Shown here piece after piece: positions 38,065-50,834 of a stretch of 64,000 nucleotides of DNA. Made by a program: the position numbers and the translations under genes. This DNA is from Toxorhynchites rutilus septentrionalis (taxonomy: Eukaryota > Arthropoda > Insecta > Diptera > Culicidae): contig NC_073745.1 in NCBI RefSeq assembly GCF_029784135.1, positions 237,927,664 to 237,991,663 on the forward strand. The letters are read 5' to 3'. How positions within the stretch are numbered: the first letter of the stretch is position 1; each line of letters begins with the position of its first letter. Below the pieces are notes generated by a model. That model was not told where the DNA came from and did not search any database. It saw nothing but the letters and a program-made list of their open reading frames with translations.

Positions 38065-38685
38065 GAGATGCTAATAACTAAACACAACCTCGATATGTGC
38101 CAGTAGTGCAACCTTCTTGACTTTGCACGGACTTTTCATACATCCCTAGCACATTCCCATTAACATTAAAAAATAGTTTTTTACTAGTAGTCATTACTAT
38201 TTATATCAAATTAGAAAAGCTTAAACTTTTTTACCAGACACACCAAAAATTCAAAATGATCCATTTTTTATTTTTTGAGATATTGATTTTATTCCTATTT
38301 TCTGCTGATGACGACGAATATACTCATTTTAAAAAAATTGTTAGACGGTTCTTCCAGAAACAACTAGCCTATTAGAGGTCTTTTGACTGCAAATAAAATG
38401 ACTAAACTGCAAACCGAATGTCAAGTAACTTTGAAAAAATAAAGGTTGTTCAGGTGTTGAGACCAAAGTTACATTAGCTTTCTGTGTGATTTTTGAAACT
38501 TTTAGATATTTTACATAACATATGAACAATTTTGGAAGTAATGTATTTTAGTTTTTGAGATTTCCTTTTTTTCAAACATTAGGTAGATACCTTTTTTAAA
38601 ATGAGTATATTTGTCGAAATCAGTACAGTATGAAAAAAATCTCTAAAACAACAAATTGAATTTTTGATATGTGACGCAAAAAACG

Positions 38686-38738
38686 GTAACGGTATTGAAT
38701 TAAAGAGACTTTAAACTCAGAGAGTTCATTCGTCTCTT
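38686..38738 (+). repeat. 51-nt dispersed repeat, copy 2
   Basis: Nearly identical to 18568-18618 (one mismatch), same orientation, in a different Rbfox1 intron. Confidence 0.7.
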
Positions 38739-40039
38739 AATCGCAAAAAAGACTCAGCTTTCTAAAACACGATAGAAAGAGGTACTGTCTTTTTGGTCTC
38801 GTCACATTGAAAACTACAAAACAGCTATTTGAATCTCCTATATTTATTCCTTTACGAAAAAATTCAGACACGTTTTTTTTTGTTTCATCTTTAGGGTACA
38901 CACCATCCTGTTGATTTCAATCTTTTTATAACAAATGAAAGGTATCAATCAAATGAACTTTCTATGGAAATTATCAAACTGTAAATCCATGTCTGTTCTT
39001 AGGCGAAAACTTTAAAGAAGTCGTTGTTTCGGTTTTTGTAGATTTATTCATAATGCATAACAAATTTTGGAAGATATGCGTAATCCAATTATTGTGATAT
39101 ATTTTTAAAAAATATTAAACTAGTCTAACTAGTCCAACGTACAATTTTTGAAAATGAGTACATTTGTCGAAATCCGCAATAAATGAGTAAAAACAAACAT
39201 CTAAATAACGGAAGAAAACGACTTTCGGTTTTTTTATATGTAAAAAAGTCCTAGTTTCCCATTAATGGTATGAACAGATATGTTCTCTTGACAAATCGAG
39301 AACCACAAAAACAATACTTTTAAAATGTTCCTAAAAGTGGACATTTGAAGTGCAGCTCAGTACTTTAATAGGAAAATCATTTGAATATATTTCATTTTCT
39401 GGGTAAAGAAACGGAATCGGTCTTGCAGTTCATAAGTAACGTATTTTCAAACATGGGTGCATGTGTCAAAAGGCCGAAATAGACTACCCTGACTCAGGAT
39501 GGTGCCCCGTCAGGAGGAAATAAGAAATGTTTGATAAGACGGGATTGATTAATTAATGTTTGAATGTGTTAATTAATATTAAAAAGATGGAATTGAAGAA
39601 TGAATTAATTAAAAATATTTTTTGCCAAAAAATGTTGCAATCATTACAATTTAGCAATTTATTCAAACTCTATTAGTTGAGAGTAATCGATAAGATCTAA
39701 TGCAGTCGCCTAGTATTCTATGTCTCGGGATAAAAAAAATCATATTCCTATAAAATTATTTGACCTAAATTAAGTTCATAGAAAAAACGCCACGATTGTC
39801 CCAATTAAGCAAATTATCCTCAATTTAGTTGAATGTACCCGAACAAATCTAATGGAATCGTATGGAATTCTTGAGTCAAAATATAAGACTTAACAATAAA
39901 GAATATATCTCGAAAACAAAAAGAAACATATTCGAGTACAACTCTCAGATCTGAACTAATCTTAAGTAAACAAAAAATAAATTGAATGTAGTGAGCCAAA
40001 ATTTTTATAGGAGATTATAATTTAAACAGACGAATTTCA

Positions 40040-42000
40040 AGCCAACTCGTCGCAGCGCCATCTCAAATAGCAGTGAGACGTTGTGGGTGTGAAGACATTG
40101 ATCATTTAAGCAACATTGTATACCTAGGTTCCCTAAAAAAACTTGACCACTTTTTGAAAAGGATCTACAATTTTTTTCTTAATTTTTTACAAAAATTTAA
40201 GACTCAAAAACAATGATGCCTACAAGATTCTTGTCAAAGAATGAAATGCAAGAAATTGTTTAAATTTTTATAAAAAAAAATACCATTTATTTTGAAACCA
40301 TTACATTGCAAAAATATTAGTGAAACGTTGTGAATGATAATACATTCCTCATTTAGGCAATCATTTGAATCATTTAAATTTTCTAAAAAAAATTAGACTA
40401 CTTTTTGAAAAAGGTCAAAATTTTTCTTAATTTTTTTACAAAAAATCATAACTCAAAAACTATGTGATACCTGCAAAATTCTGGTCAAAGAATGAAATGT
40501 AGGAAATTGTTTGAATTTGTATTAAAAATACCAAATTATTTTTTGGAAACATAAAAACATATTTAAAGAAAAATTAATCCTCAAAAAATATACACATGAA
40601 TAGCCCTTACAATTTCCAAAAAGTTACCCATACATTAGAAGATGGGCGCTTAGAAAAAAGTTTTTCTAACAACAACTTTTTGATGTCGTCTATGAAAAAA
40701 TTACCACTAATCCTAATTTTGTTTAAACTCAAGATAACGATACAATGTTTTCGACAAAGTCTTATCAAAATATGAACTTTTGTCCAAGATGAAACTTTGT
40801 ATCTTTTATAGTGTCTGGAACTCTGGAATATATGACCTTTTTGTATGGAGATTCTTGAAAAACTCCTTGAATAATTTTTGTGTGTAAATCCTTACAATTC
40901 TGGCATGTTCTTGACGTGTTGCTAAATATAAAAAAGTTTGCAGAATATTTCAATCGCTATAATTGACACAGTCAAATGCTACAAATTTATCATTAATAGT
41001 ATTTTTTCAAAGAAAACATGAAAAAGTTGTTGTCAGTAACGTATTATTGGTTAGTACCTTAATGAAAATTGTACTGACTATAGATTTTAATTTTTTTTCA
41101 GAATTAAAAAAAACATATTTTTCTGAGAAAAATGAATTTTAATTTTTACAATATTTTATTTTCAATGAATTTTTTTTTTGATTTTTTTAATGAAAACTTA
41201 ATTAAATCCCTATATTTCGTTCTTCAACCAACCTTTTGTATGTCTTATAGACTTGAGCAAATGTTTTTTGCAAAAAAAATTGATAAAAAAAATCAAAAAA
41301 ATTCTCACTCAAAAACTATAAGATCTTCAAAGTTTATTCGAAAAATGAAATGTAGAAAATTATTTATCTTTTCATTTAAAAATATCAAACAAATTTTTCA
41401 AAATAAAAAAAATATTGGAAAACAATTTGAAAATTGAAATCCATTTTTCTCAAAAATATGTTTTCTGAAAAAAAATATTATGAATAGACCTTAAAATTCC
41501 GAAAAATGTTTCAGAAACTATAAAGTTAACGTCATCGACAAAAGTTCATATTTTAAAAAGATTTAAAACATTGTCGAATACACTATATCGCTATCTTGAG
41601 TTTAAACAAAATTAGGATTAGTTGTAAGTTTTTCAAAGGATGAAAAAGTTGTTGTTAGAAAAACTTTTTCCCTGTAAAAGTGCCCATCTTCCGACCCATA
41701 GAAATTGTAAGGGTCATTTTAAAGTTTGTTTGAGAATTTATGAAAAATGCGTTTTTGAGAAAAATTAATTTCAATTTCTTAAATCTTTCTGTTTAGTGTA
41801 ATTTAAAAAAAAATACGTATTTTTTATGAAAATTCGAACAATTTCCTACATTTTATCCTTTGACCGGAAATAATTAAGAAACAAATTTTGGCCCTTTACA
41901 ATTCTTTTTTGAATATTTCAAGTATGCAAAGTTCCTTAAATGACCAATGTCTTTACACCCACAACGTTTCACTGCGATATGAAAAGTTACTGCCAATGAA
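40040..42000. mobile_element. Long-inverted-arm non-autonomous element, copy B
   Basis: The left end near 40040-40130 (CCAACTCGTC..., then AGTGAGACGTTGTGGGTGTG) returns in reverse complement at 41925-41985. The left terminal unit is itself repeated at about 40318. The arms share blocks with copy A (27960-29900), such as ACTAATCCTAATTTTGTTTA and AATAGCCCTTACAATTTCC. It is non-coding. Confidence 0.75.
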
Positions 42001-42794
42001 TATCAAAAACAGACCATTATTTGAATATCAGGCGTGATCCACTGGAGTTGTCGAGTCAAAACATAGCACCTTATGTATTCCGCTATATGGGTAACATGTT
42101 GGAAATTGTAAGGGCCATTTATATGGTTCTCTTAACGTCATTTGTTAGAAAACAGAGAAAACTTACTGAAGATCTCGATACAGTATTGGAAAAAATAAAT
42201 ATTGGAAATTTTGGGAGAACGCTCATGGATCTGTTAGTTGCATTGATTTGTTTTTTTTTTTCAGAAAATCTTAACCAATCAATTTTATGTTCTTAATCGA
42301 TGAATTCTCAACTTTATTTATTTCTAGTTTCTTTCTCTTTCCTCCTTCCTTCCTATTGACATGCACCAGTTTCAACGAATTCGACTAACTATCGTTCCAT
42401 GTTAAATCCAATTGATTATCTTGAAATAATTTTATGAAACGTTAAACAATTGTTATTTTAAATGGTGCAAGGCTCACTGCTGCCTAACAGAACAAATGAT
42501 CCAATTATTATCCATCGATATATTTTTTTGTCTTTTATTCTTGAATGAAAATTAGATAAGGTGCACCCGCTAACGATTACGAAGAAAAATGAAAGAAATC
42601 AGAACTGAAATCTGTTCAACAGATATAACATTTTTTAACAACATCGGACTCGCTTCTGGACGGTTGACAAAATGTGCGATGAAGGCTCGAAATCCCTCCT
42701 CTATAACTCTATAATCCAGCCAGACGACAGTGTCACATAATTCCCTTACATACTCATACTCGATTCCCCTTTTGAAGAGGTGAGCATCCTTACC

Positions 42795-43500
42795 CGCCTC
42801 CGAGTCAGTTTGTCATGGAGTGTTCGACCAACAACAAAAAAATAGCTCAGGCACCGGGGCTGATACTGGTGTCACAGTCACGGCAAACAATCCTCAGAGA
42901 ACATGGACACGGTCTAAAAATCTAATAAAACGAAATCGCATCATTGGTGCGCTCGGCGGGAAAATTTGGAACATGAAGAGGCAAGAAAAAAATGAGACAC
43001 TCCTAGATCACGCTCCGAGGAAAGTGCTCTTACGAGTGCTCGGTATGACATGACTGCTTATGTTGACGCCGCCACCGCCAGAGGCGCAGAGCTGTTTACC
43101 GATTCTCGTGAATCTGTGCTATCATCAGCAGAAGATGTGTTCGGCATGATGAGATTTATTCGTGTCAGAAAATTCTGCTTCGAAGGACGATTGGGATGAG
43201 GCACAGAAACTATTCACAGGGGAACGGGAGGTGCAAGCAGTAAACGAGCCAAAGTGTCATATAGTCTTCTGGGGAGTGTGCAACCGGATCGGAATGACGG
43301 ATTATTAGAGCAGGTGCCGATGGGTACACCAAGCTGTCGCGCGATGGGTATGAAGAATGACGCAAGACGTGCTGCACCATCCAGATTCGTTATCGTCTGA
43401 GTAGAGGACATACACGTTGAAGTTCTGTCCTTGCTGCTTTCGAGAAGTGTAAAGGGGGAAACATACGAGAAATCTTTGATCAACTTAAGAAGCTCGTTTT
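42795..43500 (+). other. Unidentified degenerate coding-like island
   Basis: A GC-richer block in an AT-rich intron with protein-like stretches in shifting plus-strand frames. Examples are SKNLIKRNRIIGALGGKIWN near 42915-42975, YDMTAYVDAATARGAELFTD near 43045-43105 and DGLLEQVPMGTPSCRAMGMK near 43298-43360. Stops and frame changes interrupt it. I cannot assign it to a family. A decayed retrotransposon gag, an endogenous viral remnant or a retro-copied gene are all possible. Confidence 0.4.
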
Positions 43501-45855
43501 ACTGACATTTACTTCAGTTTTATTTGCTTCTCCTGCCGAACGGTGTGCTTATGAAACGAGTTTCCATAAGTGATACACAGTTGGGAATTTAATTTCTGCA
43601 ATGCGTTAAGATTACAATGTCAGGCATACGAGCAAGACGCGCGCGTCGTTGATGCATTGTGAACGGTATTTATTTCCCAGATGAGATTGAATCTGAAACT
43701 TATTTGTTATCATTTTAGAGACACTTTTTTCGTTTAAAAATACTGAGGTAGTTTGTAAACACTCCAAAAAAATCCATCAAGACATAATTAAAACCAACCA
43801 ATCCAAGATACACTGAACTTTGTGAGGTCATTTCTGTTTTTCATTTATTTCTTAACATAACACTGTTGTCGCTTGCATCGAAGAATCATTGACAACAATC
43901 GCTGAAACTGGAAAAAAAGCTATTTATACAGGCGAGCGATCAATCCCGAACATCCGGCAGCAGCAAACCTCAGCATTGAACATAAATCATAACTGAAACG
44001 CTATCGCTGAAACGTCAAATACAAATGTTGCAATTAAGTTTAATTGGGGCTTCTTGGATTACGGGAAGTGGGCGCGTGAATTTCGTCTCCGCAGAAGCCA
44101 TTCCCCTCTTCCCGCCCAAGAAACAAAGGCAGTACTAATCGTTGCCAAATGAGCAATAAAACACAATCACAAAACTAAGCTAAAACTAATTTCGCATTAG
44201 GTTCCGAGCAATTTACGGTGGTTTTTGTGGTGTGGTGTGGCACCGCGTATAAAACTGTTCATTTCATTATTGCTCTCTAACGCTAGGGCAGGCATTTATT
44301 CTTACCTCTGAATGTTTTCGAGTTCGGGTTTTTTATGTGCGATGATGGCCAACTCTCGGGGGGTGGCGGATGGCGTCTGTTTTTGCGATCAATCGACGAC
44401 ACATCAAGACGACGACTTTCCCTCTCTCTCTCTTTTCTCGACCAACGTCGTCATTCTTTGTTTCGATTCTACAAGATCTGTGTTACACAATAACAAGAAA
44501 CACGTTCACACTAGTTGGTTGGGATTGGTTTTCGGTTTACGTCGTTTAGTTTGGCATTGGAAAATTTGTTTTCAGAGTATGCTTCTCAGAACCCTATCGA
44601 ATTGTGTGAGCTGAGTGTTTTTTTACTTATATGATTTTTGCAAAAAAAGGTATTCGTTCAAAAATGAAACTGTTTAACAGTTCTCAAACTTAAACATAGA
44701 CTACGTTCTAAATGAAAAAAACGAAGAAAAACTAAAGTAGATAATGCTATTTTGTGCAGCTAAAAACTAAATAAAATAGAACAACGCGCAATAGCAACCC
44801 CCTAATAGTTTCATTAAATACTATACTAAATGATTCGTAGGTGAGAGGCTCACAAATGCTGTATTTGAAAAAAATAAACTATCAGCCTATTAATTATTGA
44901 TTAAATGTTGTGCAGTACATGGTTATTAATAGAACACAATGGTATTACCTTATTTGCGACAAGAGGTTGCAAAATGAGGGTTTGATGATAAGTCTTGAGA
45001 ATGGTTCTGTTCGTGTGTTTTGTATAACAACAAAATGTTTAGTTTCGTGGATCATGAACTCATATTTGGAACTTTCAATTACAAGAATATATAACCTTTT
45101 CACATCAAGTCTGATCCCGACAACTATTTTTCCTAGGTAACATTTTTACATTTTTTTAAGACTCCATCTGAATGGTATAGTAAGAGAATGATTAACAGTC
45201 TATTGACCGATTTCTAGAGACCAGAAATGTGAAAGTCTAATTGATACACGATGTACGAGATGAAATAAAAACTTTTTTCTCTACGTACATGCTGATGATG
45301 ATGATGATGGCCCACCTCATACCCCTACAAAGGTTTGAGCAGGACGATTTATCTTATAGATAATAATTAAGTTTAAAAATATCAAGAGACCAGTATTATA
45401 AAAAAAACGAAGCGAACTGGATCTGTTGCAGGCATAAATATCTATTAATAGAACAGTAAAAATAGGCACAAACTGCGAAAAAACAAACAATGTTCCTATC
45501 CATATTGACATTGCCATAGTCATAGTCTCAACTTCAGGCCCAATGTTTTTTCTGAGGCATGTCAAGAAAATTTCCAACCCGGGAAGATCCTTGACTGATT
45601 GGGAATTGAACCCAATATCTAAAAGTTTCTACTTAGAACATGAAAGAGATCTGCTACAATCAGAAATAATCGATATAACCATCTGATGAAAGATAGTTTA
45701 CGACAATTCCGAATGAGCTATCCCAATTCCAGTTTCCACTCCAGACCCTATATAAAAATTTCATTATGTGTCAGTTTTCTGCCAGTGTTCATTATTAACA
45801 TTTGTCCAGACCCACCAAACGCGCGCGAGGCTCAAACTTTCGTAGACAACGCTAA

Positions 45856-48038
45856 TTTTTTTTTTTTTTTTTTTTTAATAATAATCTACAATTTTAACAA
45901 ATTTAACAATACAAATTTAACAACAAAAAAAACATCATCATCATCAGTACGAACATGGCAGTTTGAGATACCTGTAAATATTTTTCTAATTTCAATTGAT
46001 ATTAAACATAAATAAATCATTTGACAAAAAATTACGAGAACCTGTTTACAAAACAGATTTTACGTGGGAAATACACATTCTCTTAAACTCTGCCATTGTT
46101 GCCGCACGTTTTATTTCTCTGGGCATCGAATTGAAAAAATGTATTCCTTTGTATAACAACGAGTTCTGCGACCTACTGAATATAAAGTTAGGTGTTCTTG
46201 CATCATCCGCGTTTCTAGTATTGTATCTATGAACATCACTTCCTCTTTCAATTCGATCACACAAGTATCGAGGCAGCATACCGTTTAAAATTTTGAAGAC
46301 GAACACCATTGTCAAGTAATAAATTCTTTGCTTCACAGATAGCCACTGTAGCGCGTCCAACATCAAATTAGAGGAAGTGTATCTACTACATCTTAAAATC
46401 AAACGCATAATCTTATTTTGTAAACGCTGCAATCTCGTTAATTGTGTATTGTTTGCAAGGAATAGGATCGACGAGCAAAAGTCTATGTGCGGTGAGATCA
46501 ATGATTTATACAATTTAATTTTACTGTTCACCGTCAGTTCTTTTTTCAAACGACACAAAACGCCGTATTTCTTGGCAATCTTCTTGATGACATTATTAAT
46601 GTGAGACTTGAAGGTTAAATTGTCATCAATGATAACTCCTAGGTATTTGATTTCATTCACGCGTTCTAATGTCTCACCATCTATTTCAAAATTTACGTCA
46701 ATACTGGAGTTCACTGAAGAAATCAGCATGTATTTTGTTTTGCCAACATTTAATTTCAATTGTTTAAATTTAAGCCACTGAGCCAGAGAATGCAAATCTT
46801 CGTTTATGTGATCCTCGGTTTCTTTTATATCCTTAGCTGCGATGAACAGGACAGTATCATCCGCGAACAAATTAATATCACAATATCGTAAAACCCGTCG
46901 CAGATCATTTATATATAAAATAAACAAAATGGGCCCTAAGACACTTCCCTGCGGCACCCCGAGTGAGTTGCCGATGGGATCGGAAATAGAATCATTAAAA
47001 CGAGTCTTTTGAGTTCTGTCGCACAAATAGCTTTCGAACCATTTGTACGACATTCCTACAATTCCATTGCGCTCCAATGTTTGTAACAATAAGGGCCTAG
47101 AAATTGTTTCAAAAGCGCGTTTAAGATCCAGAAATACCGCAAATATAGTCTCTTTCGCTTCGATATTCTCTTTCCATTTTGCTAACACCAGATTCAGAGC
47201 GGTTTCACAAGAGTGTCTCTCTCGATATCCCGACTGTTCCGGTATTAGCAAATTGTTGTTATCTACATAATGCATCAGCTGGACTTTCACAACAAGTTCT
47301 AGTATTTTTTCTAATGTGTGCAACATGTTAATAGGGCGGTACTCTTCGGCTTTATCCGTCCCATTAACTTTGGGGATCGGAATCACAAGGGATCCCTTCC
47401 AAACCGTTGGCACGTGCCCAGTTAGTAAAGATTCATTAATTAGGTCCAGTAGATCGTGTCCAATGACATGAAAGCAATCTTGTATCACTTTTGCGTTGAC
47501 ATTATCGATACCAGCCGATTTTTGCAATGAAAAACAAATATCTCTTAACTCAGCAAAAGTGATGGGTGAAAAACAATCTAGTCTACAATTGATATTAATC
47601 GGCTGTATTATTTCGTCAGGTTCGCTGACCAAGTCAATACTTTGGTTGATCAGCAGAACACTATTGACGAAATAACTGTTGAATTTATCGGCAATAGTTT
47701 GGTCTGACTGTTCTTCTGACCCTTCGAAAACTATGGATCGCGGTGTACTATTTTTAGAATTTAATAACTTTTTTAATAATTTCCATAGTTCTTTGCTATT
47801 ATTTTGATGTTCATCGATTTTCCTCTGTATATATTCACTTCTAGTCCTTTTCAAGACCTGTGAATATATATTCCGCGCGAAGGTGTACCTATTCCAATCA
47901 TTTTCTAAATTAGTCTTTATAAACTTTTTGTACTTTTTATCTCTTTTGCGTTTGAGACGCAGCAGATCAAAAGAGTACCAGCTGTTCGAATTGTGCTCAA
48001 TAATGCTACAAATGATAAAAGTTTCTAGAATCTCTGTT
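45856..48038 (-). mobile_element. CR1/L2-type LINE, 5'-truncated, long RT frame
   Basis: An uninterrupted minus-strand frame runs from about 48000 to 46046 (first part without ATG: NSNSWYSFDLLRLKRKRDKK). It holds the reverse-transcriptase series: GSLVIPIPKVNG, EEYRPINML, PEQSGYRERHSCETAL, FLDLKRAFETI, GVPQGSVLGPILFILYINDL and the active-site box FADDT, then KLNVGKTKYM and KYLGVIIDD. The C-terminus (YNTRNADDARTPNF...FFNSMPREIK) lacks RNase H and is of the CR1/L2 type. The endonuclease and first ORF are missing. A 21-base poly(A) tail (T run at 45856-45876) marks the 3' end. TAGACAACG at 45843 and TAGACCAACG at 48039 may be a decayed target-site duplication. Confidence 0.88.
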
Positions 48039-48617
48039 TAGACCAACGTTGTGAAAATTAAAAAAATCTCAACAGTTCTTTTCGAAATATTGCATAAATC
48101 ATACGGGAAATTTATGATGTTAGGGAAGATTCTTACATTTTAGTATTGAAAAATCTGTTCTCCCGATACAGATTATAAAAACAGTATAAAGAAGAGAACC
48201 GATTTGAAGATAATGTCGAAATCAAAAGAAAAACGCTTTCCGATTGATTACAAAATGATTTTATTTTACACGAAATACATAAACATGGAAAACAATCGAT
48301 TTCTTTTACTGTGTTTTGGTAAACAGCTAGACATTTGATGAATCCCAAAATTTGTAATATTATATTAAATATGTCGGAAAGATTTCTGTATTTCTATACA
48401 GGATCAGAAGGTGTTTCGATCCACGGAAGACGTTACCATAAACGTATTGAGCAAAATTCAGAGAAATTTTTATTTTGGGAAAATGAATCCGTCTGTTATG
48501 TCCATAAATGATCAATCTCCAATATGAACAACGAACAACAATTTTTCGGGAATCGAAAAAAATGCAATCCAAATGTAACTCAATTTTTTATAACATACTA
48601 AAGTTTTATCTTTGGTG

Positions 48618-48760
48618 GAGGCGACCTGGCGTAGTGGTAACATCCATACATCTCACGCAGAGATCACGAGTTCAATTCTCACTCCCGACATTCTTCCAAA
48701 AATGGAAGTAAAAGTGACGAACCAGCCGAAATGTGTTGAAAGTCACTATAAAAGAGAAAA
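48618..48760 (+). mobile_element. tRNA-Val-like SINE head
   Basis: GACCTGGCGTAGTGGTAACA has a perfect Pol III A box (TGGCGTAGTGG). A short hairpin follows with a loop containing CACGCAG, as in tRNA-Val, then a B box with two mismatches (AGTTCAATTCTC). The tail after 48700 is A-rich. Different family from the SINEs at 8643 and 56506. Confidence 0.75.
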
Positions 48761-48951
48761 AAAAAGTTTTATCTTCATTTTCATTCTACACATATTCAAA
48801 TACAGACCATTCAACTCTCCATGTATAAATTCCATATTCAAATTTCTTTATATTATAGAGGCTTTTAAGTTCACTCGCCTCTAGTCTTTGAAAATGCAAC
48901 TTTCAGAAGGTTTTTTTTCAGTGGATTGAACCCACGATCATTCGCTTAGTA

Positions 48952-49399
48952 CAGGGAAACTTCGATACAACGTACCCTCGTTATAACGTACCCTCGATAT
49001 AACGTCACTCTATATAACGTACATTTTACCTCGATATAACGTACACATATCCAAAGTGGAAAAAAAATTCAATATTTTTTCCCTGATAGAACAATGAATT
49101 ATCTGTATTGTGATGCTAAAACAAGTTTTGTACCTTCAATCAATCCCGAAATACAGCTGGTTTTGTGATTCCAGATTTTAAATGAATCAAGCTTTAGTCA
49201 ACAGTACGAAAGGAAGCATCATGAGAAAGACTGGCTTCATCTTCTGATTGAAGTTATTCATTAACTTTACTAAAACAGCAACACAATAATGTATTATAGA
49301 CTACGTTTGTGAGTACTTTATTATGCTTCGATATAACGTACAATTCGATACAACGTACAATTTTGAAAGTGAAATGTACGTTATATCGAAGTCTACCTG
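48952..49399. mobile_element. pogo-type MITE, 448 bp, TA target duplication
   Basis: The left end CAGGGAAACTTCGATACAAC and the right end, in reverse complement CAGGTAGACTTCGATATAAC, form terminal inverted repeats. The element is bracketed by TA at 48950-48951 and 49400-49401. Just inside the left end the unit CTCGATATAACGTAC is repeated four to five times, and two more units sit inside the right end. There is no coding. CAG-starting ends with TA duplication fit pogo/Tigger-derived MITEs. Confidence 0.85.
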
Positions 49400-50812
49400 T
49401 ATTTCTGCTGTAAGCAGCAAACAAAAGATATTTAAGTGAACTTTTTACGAAAAAAATGGAGTGCACTCGAAATGTCTACTTTTAGACAAAACTTTTGATA
49501 AAATAAAAATTTCAATATCAATTTGAATCAAGAATTTATTTCATTTGTCAAACACATATACAACATTTCCAATATAACCATGAAACGAATCTAAATTGGA
49601 GCAATAGGGCTGTTTGAAATAACTTCATAAAAATTTATACATGCAAAACCAAAAAAGCTATTTTGAACCTCTCACTCACGTTGTCCTTGTGTAATGCGAA
49701 TGTTCCCACTCAACAAAATAGACCTGTTAAAACAACAATCAAGGGTATAGTGATGTTTGCATGTGTGTACGCGCTAGAGAAAATTGAATGAAAAGGTAAC
49801 ACGTCAACAATAAACAAAAAAAGAAACTAAATAACCATTACACTAGATCACGCTATAGGAAAAGTAATAGTAGCAAGAAAGATAAAGAGAAACAAAACAC
49901 TTGTGTGGAATTGGGAAGCTAGTTTGAAAACCCCGAATTGGTGCCGAGCCGATGGAGACCTAAAAATGGATGTGTTTAACAGCAAAAGCAAAAAAAAAGA
50001 AACCAAAAGCGTATATTTTTTCGTTTGTATGTGTAAAGCAGGTACGTTTCTGTTTGTATGTTTCGATGGCTGTTTGTTAGCATTAGTTGAACTATTTTGT
50101 TTAAACTTTACACATCGGACACTTGCTTACCTACACATTTATAGGTGGTTTGCCTATCATTCAGGGGTGTGTAAAAATATACTTTCAGGTATTGTTTACG
50201 GTAGACACACACAAAATTGCCTCATTAGAGTAAGATTAAATATGGTAATATGGAAAACGTCCGAACCTCAAAACTCATAAACCAAACCAATCGAATCGAA
50301 AGCTAGTAGTAGCAACTTGTATCACACTAATAAAAAGATGAGTATTCCGTATGCTTCCACGATCCAAGAATTATGTATAATCACGTTAAATCTAAATTTT
50401 TGAATTTATATTTTCCGAAAAAAAACAAACACTAAGTAAAACAATCGATATCGCAAAACGCACATCTGTTCCAGGTCGGAAACAACACTAACCCAACTAG
50501 CGGATAAGAGTTAATGTGAACGAAAAGAAAAAAAATGCTTATTCGTATCTAAATAAAATCATAAATATAGAGGGTTGGTTATAAACAGGAATCTATATCG
50601 GGCGATTTCCAACACTACTTTCTTTCCGTCAATCCGAGACGCAATCCAGAAAAATATAACTATTCATAACAACACCGAAAACAAAAGAATAAAATATAAC
50701 CAATGCGCAGTGTGAAAAGAGAAACATGGCGATCGCAACAAATCAATCAATAGTTACTGTAATAGTTTGTGATTAGAGAAACATAAATGAATATCCATCT
50801 CATACGGCAGCA

Positions 50813-50834
50813 ATATATATATATATATATATAT
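50813..50834 (+). repeat. Microsatellite (AT)11
   Basis: Perfect AT dinucleotide run. Confidence 0.95.

Noticed and set aside
40040..42300. Several short open frames rich in Lys, Asn and Phe
   Set aside because: They lie inside the AT-rich arms of the inverted-repeat element and have no conserved protein features.
44300..44350. Minus-strand TTCAGAG|GTAAGAATAA donor with possible exon upstream
   Set aside because: The donor is good, but no pyrimidine-tract acceptor and no open phase-0 frame of suitable length were found. It might be a non-coding first exon; there is not enough evidence to call it.
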